DNA of 64,000 bases from Primula veris (taxonomy: Eukaryota; Streptophyta; Magnoliopsida; Ericales; Primulaceae): contig OY821746.1 of the NCBI GenBank assembly GCA_963682055.1, forward strand, positions 25,548,481-25,612,480, read 5' to 3'. The notes under the pieces are model-generated. The model was not told the DNA's origin. It saw nothing but the letters and a program-made list of their open reading frames with translations, and did no database searches. Below are positions 1 to 11,801 of this stretch, one piece after another (position 1 is the first letter of the stretch; each line of letters opens with the position of its first letter). The translations under genes were made by a program, and so were the position numbers.

Positions 1-1410
1 GTATAGGTCAGTATTTATAGTGTTCATTTTGGGTGATCTACACTTTGGTCCTTAGAGTTTTAAGTTGAGATATTATTATTCCTTGTAAATGAATTAATTT
101 AGTAGAATTGGTCAATTAGATTTAAAGAAGGGGATGGATTTGATCTAATTGTACACCCGTGCGGAGTATTTTCGTACATTAAATACTATAGTATTCATAT
201 AGTGAGCAAAATAGAATGGGTGTAGAGATTCAGTATTCTCTACACACCAAAATAATTGTGTTGTCCAAAATAGAAATAACTAAACAGTCACTCAAAACAT
301 ACAACACTCCTAAATGGCAACAAAACACAACGAAACAAAAAAAAAACAATAATAATAATAAGTGATTAGACAGCCACATAATCTTTCAGTCTAAAAGACT
401 AACACGACACACAGGCGGAGCGGCAAGGGTCATGTTCATCAATGATCACGTCGTTTGCATATATTATTCTAGATATACTATACATTGACTGTATATTACT
501 ATTGTGGCAGATACACTATGCAGTATAGTAAGATATTTACGGTGAAAATAACAATTGAGTTTCTTGTAAATAATCCTATTAAGTAAGTTTTTCTTAGATA
601 TCTAGTTAGATATGCTAACAAGAGAAATAAAATATTTTAAAGATGACAATATACACCATTTTTTTTATACAATATACTATGCTGCGTATTAAAAAAATGT
701 GTATATGTTTAGAATATAAGCATATTGGTGCGTTTGTTGTGGACATGCTTATTTACAACTGCTCCTATTTCTTAATACCTATACTTCTCATTATTTGTGG
801 ATGGTGATATTTCATTATAAATGATCATATTTATAGGGTTTTGGATTAAGGGATAAATTTGAAAACATAAGTGTTAAAATAAAATTGATCCAAATGATTA
901 GGGACCACTTATGTATTTAAACTAGTCTTTTTATGTTATTATAATTTTTGTACGTGTTGTATACGAAGTTATGTTGATTTAACTTTTAACTTAAGTATGT
1001 TTAAATGTACGTATATGATATGTTGATTTATCCATTTGGGTTATATGGAAGATGATATTAAAGTGGGGATGGGGACTTCTTGAAAAGCGTGACCCAAGTC
1101 TTTTGGTATAAAAAATAACCATTACTTGATTATTACGAAATTACTATATGTTTTGAGTTTGATAAATATGTATCTTTTATAAAACTCTCTCAAATAATTT
1201 AGGGGAAATTATTAAAAAGTATTCAATATCAAATTATATTACAAAAAAAATGCTACTATCGGAAAAATATAATTTGAGAAGTGACATTTTTTTTAAGATT
1301 TCCCTTTTTTGAAATATAAACTAACAACAATTACTTTTTACTACTATGTAATTTTTTATTTTTTTATCAAACAATACTACAATTTTTTTTATAAAACAAA
1401 ACTACATATA
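1..1410. other. Gene-free AT-rich stretch
   Basis: I see no coding exon, RNA gene or complete transposon here. The sequence is AT-rich with homopolymer runs and many stops in all frames. Confidence 0.5.
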
Positions 1411-1418
1411 CTTATAAA

Positions 1419-1995
1419 TAGGGGTGGGTACAGGGCGGATTAATCTCAATCATCACCCAACTCGTAAAATAAATGGCGAACCGGAGTGAGACAGGTTGAT
1501 AAAATTTAAATGTCAACTTAATTTGTTACAATTAAAACTCTAACCTAACCCGCAAAATAAATTGCGGATTGGAGTGGGTTTGGTTGAGATTGATTCTTAT
1601 ATTTTTATTTCGGTCATTTATTTTTCATAATTTGCATAATTAACCTAAATTTTAAAATAAATTTAATTTTTTAAAGAGAAATATAAATTAAAACCAATCA
1701 AAATATGTTTAGAAAATTCATGAACATTTAATAAAACTAAAATATAACAAGAATCGAAGATTCTGAAATACACACAATGTAAATATACATATTTATAATT
1801 ATATATATTACGGGTTGAAATGTTGGGACGGATTAACCCGCGGTTTGAAAACTTCAACCCAAACCCAACTCGCAAAATATATAGCGGATTGAGACGGGAC
1901 AGATTGATATTCTTTTACACTCAACCGACCCCAACCCGCCTCAATCCGTACGGTTGGGTAACGGGTTGGGTTTGCAGATTTTTTGCCTACCACTG
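1419..1995 (+). mobile_element. hAT-like non-autonomous element, copy 1
   Basis: The left end reads TAGGGGTGGGTA. The right end, reverse complemented, reads CAGTGGTAGGCA, an imperfect terminal inverted repeat of the TAGGGGTGGGCA type seen in plant hAT elements. The flanking octamers (1411-1418 and 1996-2003) share the core TTATAA and match at 6 of 8 places, as expected of an aged 8-bp target duplication. The interior repeats phrases such as AACCCGC and GCGGATT and carries no transposase. A related copy lies inverted at 2846-3381. Confidence 0.6.
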
Positions 1996-2003
1996 TTTAT
2001 AAC

Positions 2004-2845
2004 TATATTAATGACTTTATTTTTGGAAAAAACATAAAGATTTAGCCACTTATTTCAGTTTAGTCCAAATATTTGTTGTATCTTTTTCTTAACGCAACCT
2101 CACACCGATTAAAGTGGTCATGATCATCCTCATTGTCTTTCTCTATTTTATCTATCTTCCTCCGCGACAACCACTTCCTCATACATCACAGATTACCGTG
2201 GACATCACCTCCCCATCGGAGATCCGCATTTTTTCAAAGATTTGTCCTCCGGTCAGCATCGTCGAAGAATAAAAGCAAAGATGATAGATACACGTATATT
2301 TTTGTTATATCATAATTGTAGTGTTTGTCCTGATATTGAGTTTTAACAATGTTTGGATCTGTCGATTTGACAACACATGGATGTTTAATTTGATAGTATT
2401 TACTTTGACTTTAAGAAGTATTTATGGCGTGCACATGATGTGTATGCAAGTCTTTTTGTATATGTTATTGGGTGTTTATGAGTGCATATGTTCGAAAGAA
2501 GCCAGACTTGTATAAATGTGAAGTTGCATAATTGCATTTACACTTTTACTTGGGCAGTGTTTTCCAATTTGAAAGTCCGTTTTTTTTTAAAAAAAATTTG
2601 ACACTTGACTTAAGTGAAACAAAGACATAACTTTTGTTTTTAATAAATGAGTTGACAAAAGTGTAAAAATGAAATCCCCCATGTATTTTTAAAGAGTTTC
2701 ATCAAATAAGCAAAAAAGAATATATTAAATTTAGCCTCACAAATAGCACCACGTATGTACAAATGCATGACTTAATGAGAGTTGGAGAACAACCCATTGC
2801 TTATGGTTTCACACTTGGCATAGGGAGTGGAAAAAAATCCGTAAA
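2004..2845. other. Gene-free stretch between two hAT-like copies
   Basis: Only short chance ORFs are visible. 2821-2845 resembles the outer end of the hAT-like family and may be a remnant of the copy that follows. Confidence 0.4.
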
Positions 2846-3381
2846 TGTGTCTCGTAACCCAATTTGTATGAATTGGGGTGGGTTGAATATAAAAAAAAAA
2901 TCAATCTGTCCCGCCCCAATCCGCTATATATTTTGCGGGTTGCGTTAGGGCTGAGATTCACAAACCGCGGGTTAATCCGTTTCAATCCGTTTCAACCCGC
3001 AATATATATATACTATTTTAATATACCAACCTTTAATTATTGTTATATTTTAGTTTTATTACTTGTTCGTAAATGTTCTAAACGTACTTTGATTGACTTT
3101 AATTTATATTTCTGTTTCAAATATTCAATTTATTTTAAAATTTGAGTTGATTATGCAAACTAAGAAAAATGTAGGACCAAAATAAAAATTTAAGAATCAA
3201 TCTAAACACAACCCGCAATTTATTTTGCGGGTTGGATTAGGTTGGATTGAAGTTTTAATTGTAACGGGTTGGATTGGGTTGAGTTGAGATTTAAATTTTA
3301 TCAATCCGTTCTGCCATTTATTTTACAGATTAGGTTAAAATTAAAATAAATTCGCTACAATCCGTCCCGTGCCCACACCTA
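2846..3381 (-). mobile_element. hAT-like non-autonomous element, copy 2 (inverted)
   Basis: This is related to the element at 1419-1995 in the opposite orientation; the GCGGGTT-type phrases and the interior AT-rich block correspond. Its outer right end, reverse complemented, reads TAGGTGTGGGCACGG. It is flanked by a perfect 8-bp direct repeat, TCCGTAAA, at 2838-2845 and 3382-3389, the duplication length of hAT insertions. The left terminus has lost clear similarity to the terminal repeat. No coding capacity. Confidence 0.55.
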
Positions 3382-3580
3382 TCCGTAAATATAAATAAGA
3401 AATATGCTTTCAAACCAAAAACAAAATAAGGAAAATTCCAATCATATTTGAAATTGGTACAGAATATGCACCTAGAATAACGTGATACGGAATATGGACC
3501 ATAGCTCCATAGTAGTCTTACAGATGGATACCAATAACATCCGGTTTATTTAATTTCACTAAGAGTTCCAATTAATCAGT

Positions 3581-3747
3581 GTTACTAGGCGACAGAGTAC
3601 CTGAATCTGAGTCATGGTTACTCTGCTTCCTAAACCACTGGATCTGTTATTTTATCAATACATTATTAATAAAATACAGATCCAATAATTGGAGAAAGCA
3701 GAGTAACCCTGACTCAAAGTCAGATCCTCTGCTTCCGTGTTAGTAAC
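3581..3747. repeat. Foldback hairpin, about 80-bp arms
   Basis: The left arm begins GTTACTA and the right arm ends TAGTAAC. The inner parts pair well: GAGTCA.GGTTACTCTGCTT on the left recurs inverted on the right near 3690-3718, and GGATCTGT near 3641 pairs with ACAGATCC near 3677. The loop is only about 10 nt near 3660. No clear target duplication was found. It is either a foldback MITE or a transcribed hairpin of microRNA-precursor type; the sequence does not decide. Confidence 0.6.
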
Positions 3748-6700
3748 AGATTGCACTTGCTTGCAAGTTGCAAACAAACGACAACAATAAGTAATTGGCC
3801 TAGTTTAATTAAATTCAGTCCATTGGTTCCGGCTAGATAAATCAACTTCAAGTTACCACCCGGCATCGTCAATCAAATATTTTCTTTTTGTTGTTGTAAA
3901 TAAAGCTAAATTTGTTTAGTTATTTTTTTAATGATAAATTAGTCCAAAATGTAATGCATAATTATAAAATATTTTAAGGACGACAAGTTTATCCAAGACG
4001 GCTCAGATAAGTTATGGAAGACGTACATGCTAACTGCTTATTATAAAACAAAATTAATGATCCCTCTGACTCTTTTACAAATTTTGGTGCCTTTTTATAT
4101 TCTGTTATAATTTATAACCATTAGCTAATCAATTTTTTGGTTGCCACAAACTGTTCATTATATATTATTTTAAAATTTTGCTTATAGAAAAATATAATAT
4201 TGTGAATTGCTTCGTTCATGATTGACAAGTCGCTTAATTTTGTTTTTACTATTTCCATAATCATCAACACATTAGTACTCGGAGCGATCCATTACTCCAT
4301 TAGTCATAAGAAAATATTTTCAGTAAAGCACATTACACATATAATCCATTAATTAAAAGAAAAAAATTCAATAAACCAGACCCACCCTTAAAAATAGTCT
4401 ATCAAACTAAAAAAATATTTCATTTAAAAAAAAAAAAAAAACTAAAAGAATATTATGAAATTAATTTTGAATAATTTTAAAAATAGAGATTTTCTAACAT
4501 ACACGCATGCGGATACTTGTTGAAAGTCATTTGGTTAATGCAATTCAAGGTAAATCAACAGATCTCTATGAATAATGAGTCTAAATAAAAATGAGTGGAA
4601 AAAACATCATTTAATCTTAGCGTGGCTCTAGCAAGATTTCCAATGTAATACGGTAAAACCTCCCTATAAAAATATTCTATATAAGAATAAAATTTTTATA
4701 GTTATAAAAAATATCGATCACAGCCCGACCCTGTTATAAATAGAAATAAACTCTCTATTACCATATTTCATAAAAAATTTGGGTCTCGTTAGTACTAAAT
4801 TCATCCCATTATAGTAATAAATTGACATTTCATATTAAATGTTTATATTATATATTGTTACATTAAGTTTAAAATGAATTAAAATACTCATTGTAAGTTG
4901 TTTGTGACGATAAATTAATGTTTTCGTTACTATCACGTTTTATAACTTGTACATACGTAATATTTCAACTCAATACTGATATTAACAGACATGGTTACAT
5001 TTTTTTATATACATGTATATGTTTTCTTTTATAAGAGCCTTAAAACTAAAATTTTATACATTTCACGTTTTGTTTATGTTATTATGGTACGTATATCGTA
5101 TATTATATTTATAAATTTATTTTAAAAAAAAAAACTTTTATATGTAACATTTATTTAAGAATAACCTATTTATAGTAATAATTTCTCGTGTTACCAACGA
5201 TATTACTGTATTAAGGTTTTACTGTATCTAATTTTTATTGGGTGACAAGCTAGTTAAATTTAAACCGTCCACCAAATAATTATTCATTAACCACAAATGA
5301 TATCACCATAATGACGTGTTGGCAACCGGCCTCAACCGTCACTACTCATGGAATAATAAAGAAAGGAAGGATCGAACAATAAGAAAAAAAACAAGAATAA
5401 CATAGTCAAATTTACTTATTTACCAAATCATGACATTGGTTTGTGAGAAAATAATATTTCATCCTTCTCAAAACAATAGTTTATTATCAAAATAAATTTT
5501 TTTAAAATTTAATATTTTTTATTTCGTTAATTTTGATACAAGTTATTATCCGATTAAACTTAACACGTGGTTTAATAATTGATTATTGTTTACGGAGGGA
5601 GTATGATGGATTATTGTTTATGGAGGGAGTAATCATTAATTCGGTTATTAAAAGAATCTTCATTTACTTATTTATTTTTCATATAACTTTCCTATGTTAT
5701 GGACATGCGGTTTTCTTTTTACTTTTGAAGAGTCGAACACACATAGAACACGGACACCTGTGGGACATAACAAATCGCATATTCGACACGGGCATATTGA
5801 CGTGCCCGTTATGATTTGTCTTTTACCCACTTGCACACGCGTGCTAGATCACTTGTACACACGTGTCGAACACAATTTACAATAACAGGACACGACTAAC
5901 TCAAAAAATGAGTTTAATTTATAATTTTTTTAACATGAAATTCATCTAAATTGACATATAAAAATGTAAATTTAACATAAATATGTCAATAACATATTTG
6001 ATAACACTTGTATCAAAATAATAGTATTGTGGTTTCTTTGTTTAAATAAAAAAATATGTCACATATATGAAAAATATAGTTATAAACTTTATTAAATATT
6101 GTGTCTTTGCTTGTCGTGTCCTAAATTTAAAAAAAAAATATGTTTGACGTGTCCGTGTCGTAGTGTAACGGACATGCAAACTTATGTAGTGTATTACTAA
6201 AATGACTTTGACTTGGATACTAAGAAGGATGAATGATTGCAGTATAGTGTATTACTAATACCAAGTTCATTGCTCTAACGTTGTTACTTAAATAGCAGTA
6301 AAGACAAAAACGTTACAAAACAACCTAATTTCTCCTATAAATGGTGTAAAAAAAATTGTTAGAGTAATCAAAATATATTTTACTCGTTTTTATTTAGCCT
6401 AATGTTAGGGGGTGGTTACCCTACGTGACGTGTCCTTGATTGTGCAAATGCTCCCCACTCCTATATCAATAGTTTAATACAATGATTACTTTGACATAAA
6501 GGTTGATCATATCCACAACTCATAATAAGATACACGTTTTTAAACAATTAGTGGCCAAATGGAGGAATAGCAGTGGATAATATAAATATGGGTTATCAAT
6601 CTGTCTTTGTACTGCACACTAAACTTATCTTTAGCATCAAAGGATCGGTTTAGACGGACTTACGAATATTCTATACAGTGTTACTGCATGAATAGTGACT

Positions 6701-7920
6701 AATAATCTTTTTTTCAAGATGAAACTTGCAGTCTTGTATGTAATGCTTTGATGACATTATGTGGCCTTTGGTAGAGCGTAAGCTTCGATCCTAAAAACGC
6801 AAGTTTTACTATAAAAAAAAAACGTAGTTTCATATTTGTGCTTAAGAATTCATATATGCACGAATAAAAAAGTTCAAAGTGAATTATTCACATAGTTTAT
6901 TAACGTACTCTAGTTAAGATCATAAGTCGCATTCGTTCTGATGTTTTGGAATTCAATTTTAGTAGATGATGAAGGTGTAGCCCGTCTAAAGGAGTAAAGG
7001 ACCACAATCTATTGAATTGCTCGTGTTCCTACTAATATGGAAGTCTACATTTTATTTTTCTTGACTAAAACTTAAACTTTTCGTATTTTGAGACGAGTTT
7101 TTAAATATTGACAGGTTAAAATTTCAGTCTAGATTAACTTTTCGATCTTTAGCCAAAAGTTTGGTATTTATTTGAGCTTTAAATAAAAACAAGTATCGAC
7201 GTGTTTTGAGTCGAGTTTTTTAATAGATTGGTGTATGCCATAGTTTCTCCAAAATAAAATTGATCCATTTCTACGGAGTATAAGTTTACACAAAAACCAT
7301 AAACCGGTAATGAAGGTGTCAAAATATAAACAAAATAATAGCTTAAATAGAACTTTTGAGTGGTGTCGATGTATTTTTATGGGGGTGTCAAATGTATAAT
7401 TTTAAAATATTTATACTATAAAAAAAATTACGCTACGTGAATTTTTTTAAATTATAGGGGGTACTGTAACACGCATGGTCACCACTTAGCTTCCCTTTGA
7501 GTTTGCGACTCTCAATTAGCAGCGATTTTATAGCAATTCTATCAACATGGTTGGATAAATGAGTTGTAGTATATCACTCACTTGTTGGGGACCAAAACAG
7601 GGGGGAGAACAGCATATCATTCAATTATTCAATTAGTGATCTATGTGGATGAGTATAACTTGATATCTGACTAGGCTATAGCAAAGCATTCAATTATTCA
7701 ATCGAAACTGACTATTGCTATACACAATATTATAGAATAGCATAACATTCATATCTTCGGTATAAGCTGATTTTTCAAGGCAAATTCTTATGGGTAGGAG
7801 ACGAAAATAACTCATCTGCATATATCATTTCTTACAATGTTTTCAGTATTGCCATTTCATAAGGTCTAACCGTCTTAAGACAACATCAAGAGATGGTGTG
7901 CCAAGAAATGCTTCGTCCGC
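3748..7920. other. Gene-free stretch
   Basis: No conserved coding sequence. There are long A/T runs. GGAGGGAGTA-like strings near 5596 and 5625 resemble ends of Stowaway MITEs, but I found no matching opposite end, so no element is called. Confidence 0.4.
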
Positions 7921-9257
7921 GAGTTATTTTTTCTAAATTGGCCTATCGGTCCACTTTAATTGCGATTTTGGTTTATGTATTTTAGTAAATACCAAAATGA
8001 CCTATTTTATCACGCTTAATTGATCAGCGAGATAGTATTTTTCTAAACCAAGAAACTCAACTAAAAGAATTAAGTTATTTTTTCTAGAATTAAGTTATTT
8101 TTTCTAGAATTAAGTTCTTTTTTTTTCCGTCATACAATACAATACAATACAATACGAATCTAATTTTTTTTATGGTCTATTTTGTATAGTGTAAAAAATA
8201 ATATTTTATTCTATAACATGATGGTTCAGATTTTATTTTTTTAGTTTTGTTTTATAAAGTTAAAAAAGAAATTAATGAAATATAACTTTATAGTCGTTTG
8301 ATTCTTCTTAATATTTAAATTTAATTGGAATATCACTAACTTTCTTATTGTACCAAATAAATCTAGTGTTGTCTTTTCGAAATGCACCAAAAATTTATGA
8401 AGGGTTTTATACGCGTACATAATTTTATTAGTTTACTACACATATATTTAATTTTGGACATGTTTTGTTAATTGGTATGCGTATTTTATACATATGTATA
8501 TACTTGTACTTAATTTTATTACTTTATTACACGGATATTTAATTTTGGGTATATATTTATACACGTGTCTAACTAAATTTATTTATTAGTAAGTGAAATA
8601 GCGTGTTTAACTTTATTTTACTAATAAATTTACCGAGTATTCTTAGTATCATACCAGGTATTACCGAAACTTTGGTAATGGCACAATGGTAAGAGCGGTA
8701 ATCATGGTTGGTTGGTACAATAGGGTAAAAAAATAAATCCTATATTTTTCTATCCATTATATATTTTATTGTGTATCACGAATTTCAGTGTGTATTTTAT
8801 CAAGTATTTGAAATTTCAATGTATTTTTCAACATAGCCGGTCTGATGCCTTTTTACAGCCAACTTGTAGAATTTCTAAGAAACTTTTTTTAACTTTACAA
8901 ACAAACGTAAAAAAAAATTAAAAAACCCGAACCATCTGATAGTAAAATAAGATATTGTTTTTTACACTTGACCAAATACACTATCAAATAAATTAGGTTC
9001 ATATTGTATTGTATCATGAAAAAAAAAAGAACTTATATAATTGAATAGTTCTGACAAAAGAAAAGTAAAAAATATTTTTTAGAATTGTTTGGTGCTAATT
9101 AATCCAATTCTTTTAGTTAGTTTTTATGGGTTTAGGACAATTCCTATCTGGCTGATCAATTAAGCGTGATACACTAGGCCATTTTGGTATTTATTAAAAT
9201 ACATAGACCAAATTGACAATTAAAATAGACACACAGGCCAATTTAGAAAAAAAACTC
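7921..9257. mobile_element. Long-terminal-inverted-repeat element (Mutator-like or foldback)
   Basis: The outermost sequence GAGTTATTTTTTCTAAATTGG at the left is mirrored as CCAATTTAGAAA...ACTC at the right. The similarity continues inward through CGCTTAATTGATCAG (about 8015-8030 against 9154-9170) and the ATACAATACAATA stretch (about 8130-8150 against 9003-9015), to roughly 8280 and 8865. Each arm is thus about 350 bp with small indels. The flanking 9-mers TTCGTCCGC and TTCATCGGG match at 6 of 9 places, compatible with an old 9-bp duplication of Mutator type. The middle has no transposase-like ORF. Confidence 0.6.
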
Positions 9258-9946
9258 TTCATCGGGCATGTAGATATCCTTTGCTTTACCCGGTGATACC
9301 TGCAAACCAACTACTGCAGCTTTTTTATTTTACTATAAGATATCAGCGAAGCAATTTCGGGTTAAGACACTATGGTTTTAATTGACGATCTGCTTTACTA
9401 GACATTGAGCTAAAATTTCCCGTTAACTTTAAAAATAATTAATTAATTACATCATTAAAAGAACAGAAACCAAACACAGCTATGTACTCGAATTTCATTT
9501 GAATCATCAGTCAAAGAATTAATCATGCACGTCGATCGTATCCGCAGTTTAGATTGCTACACAATTTTGGTTGTGACGGAACGGTTGTAGGAAAGGGACT
9601 ACTACCTATTTTTTGTTTCCGCGATGGCTTACATAAAAAGATATTTCAAAATTGAAATTGCGCTTCCAGGAAGGTATGAACCCTGAAGCTCATGGAGGGG
9701 GTGCACAAAGTATAAATACTTCCTCTAATTTTAAGAAATTCTATGTACAAAACCCTTTTTATAAGTCCCCCCACGGCCTAGCCGCCCTGGACCCTCTACG
9801 GACTCGTATAAACCTTTTTAACATACCTGTTTTAAAGTAAACAGTATAGACATTGTTGGTTTCATAATGTAAAAAGAAAAGTAACCAAAAGGTAAATGTA
9901 TTGATTGCACAACAGCATAACTTCGTCTGATCCCATATTTCATTAA
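9258..9946. other. Gene-free stretch
   Basis: No exon or element is recognised. The short ORFs on both strands here look like chance. Confidence 0.4.
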
Positions 9947-10179
9947 GGCTCTGTTTGTTTCGTAGTAAAATATTTACGGAGGAAAAATATTTTTCGGGTA
10001 AAGTTTTACGATGCAAACTTTTGTTTGCATTACGGGTGTTTGGTGCGTCAAAGGTTTCCCATGAGAATTCTATTGAAATTCAAAAATCTATTAGTTATTT
10101 AAATTAGACAAATTCGATGAATAAATAAATAAACATTGTTCATACTTTAAACAAAATATTTTAAGATGAAAAACATCAA

Positions 10180-10239
10180 AAATTAACTAAAAGTCATAAA
10201 AATTAACTAAAAGTCACAAAAATTAACTAAAAGTCACAA
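10180..10239. repeat. Three 20-bp tandem units
   Basis: The unit is approximately AATTAACTAAAAGTCACAAA, repeated three times with one C/T difference. It lies inside the Tourist-like element. Confidence 0.75.
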
Positions 10240-10470
10240 AAATGAATAAGTTCGTGAAAGTTTAAAAACATTAGTGATTAAAATCATAATTATTTTGACG
10301 GAAAAAAAGCTAAAAGTTCGTCTACTTTTCTGAAAGGAACTTCGTCAACATGTATAGAAAACTTAACTTAAACACATTTTATTTCATATACGTCACTTAT
10401 AATAACTTATAATTTTTCAACATATAAACTCATAAAATTATAAGTATAGAAGATATTATTGACTTTTTTT

Positions 10471-10933
10471 AGCTTTTTCAAATTTTCTTGGGTTTTTTAG
10501 ATTTTTCGGAATTTTTGTTTTATTTTTTCCATTTTTTTGTTATTTTTTAGATTTTTTCCTATTTTTTCCTATTTTTATTGGTTAATTAGATTTTAGCTTT
10601 TTCAAATTTTCTTGGGTTTTTTAGATTTTTTGGAATTTTTTATTTTATTTTTTTCATTTTTTTGTTATTTTTTAGATTTTTTCCTATTTTTTCCTATTTT
10701 TATTGGTTAATTAGATTTTAGCTTTTTCAAATTTTCTTGGGTTTTTTAGATTTTTCGGAAATTTTTGTTTTATTTTTTCCATTTTTTCCTATTTATTTAT
10801 ATTTTTATTGGTTAATTAGATTTTAACTTTTTTTAAATTTTCTTGGGTTTTTTAGATTTTTTGGATTTTTTTTTTCCATTTTTGTTATTTTTTAGTATTT
10901 TTCGTGTTTTTTCCTTTTTTTATTGGTTAGTAG
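10471..10933. repeat. Four-copy tandem repeat, about 105-125 bp per unit
   Basis: Units start at 10471, 10595, 10720 and 10825, each with AGCTTTTTCAAATTTTCTTG or a close variant and each ending near ATTGGTTAATTAGA. The + strand is extremely T-rich throughout, so one strand is almost a polypyrimidine tract. The array lies inside the element at 9947-11202. Confidence 0.85.
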
Positions 10934-11202
10934 ATAGAATTGGACTAATTATTAAATAATTTTGAAAGAATAGACCTATAATTAATAATAGTTATAATAC
11001 CAGTATTATAAATAATATAGAGAGAGACTCCGTAAACCGTTTACAATTTTATTTGCGGGGTAATCATTTCCCCCAATTTTACTGGATATGTGGGAAAAGT
11101 TTTCCCAAAAAAATGTTTTACGTTAAACCAATCACCCGAAAAATCTATTTTAGCCGTAAATATGTTTGTTTACCTCATTTTACCCCAAAACAAACAGAAC
11201 GC

Positions 11203-11801
11203 TAAAAGAGGAGGCTTTACCACGAGGGAGGAAATATCCCAGTCCTGATCTCTGAGATGATTATTTCCCCCAAGACTTCTGTTGAGAGTGTTCTCAAAGG
11301 TGCTTAAAGTGACCAAGTGAAAACCTCACTGAAGAAAGATAACACACAGCAGGCCAAGGTAATAATTGGGTTCCTACGGGAACCATATAGAGGGCTAATT
11401 GGATCTAATAAGAGTTAAAGAGCTCCTAGTAAATACCAGGACTTCGTAATGGTCTAGCTATGCAGAAATTATGATCTTTCCAGGAAAAGAAATATTCAAG
11501 GAAAAAACCCCACCACCACATCTTATATCCTCAACAGATAATGAGATGGAGAGACCATGCATATGACACAGCTGAAGCCTCAAAATGCACTTCCAAACAT
11601 TTTTAATATTAGTTATTACTAATTATGCTTTACAAAATAGAAAGTCTAAAAGAAGCAACAAGCGCTAAAGACCATAACGTAAGGAGCAATGGCCTATAAG
11701 CGATATATCAAGTCAATCATAAGAATACTATGAAACAAAAGTTTTCTTGTATAAAAGAAAGAATTCCTGTAGCATAAGACTTGTAGTTTAACGTTGAGAC
11801 T
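11203..11801. other. Downstream region of AOX
   Basis: This follows the AOX stop codon on the minus strand and should hold its 3' UTR. No other gene is seen. Confidence 0.4.

Larger units (their letters stand above)
9947..11202. mobile_element. Tourist/PIF-Harbinger-like non-autonomous element
   Basis: The left end is GGCTCTGTTTGTTTCG; the right end, reverse complemented, is GCGTTCTGTTTGTTTTGG. The element is flanked by TAA (9944-9946 and 11203-11205), the 3-bp duplication typical of PIF/Harbinger elements. The terminal-repeat similarity extends inward through TATTTACGG and TTTTTCGGGT. There is no transposase ORF. The centre is a tandem array (10471-10933), and a smaller array of 20-bp units lies at about 10180-10239. 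Confidence 0.6.

Noticed and set aside
5590..5640. GGAGGGAGTA strings like Stowaway MITE ends
   Set aside because: No matching opposite terminus or TA duplication could be placed.
6760..6830. tRNA/SINE-like words (GGTAGAGCG and TTCGATCC)
   Set aside because: The two words are much closer than A and B boxes should be and no cloverleaf forms.
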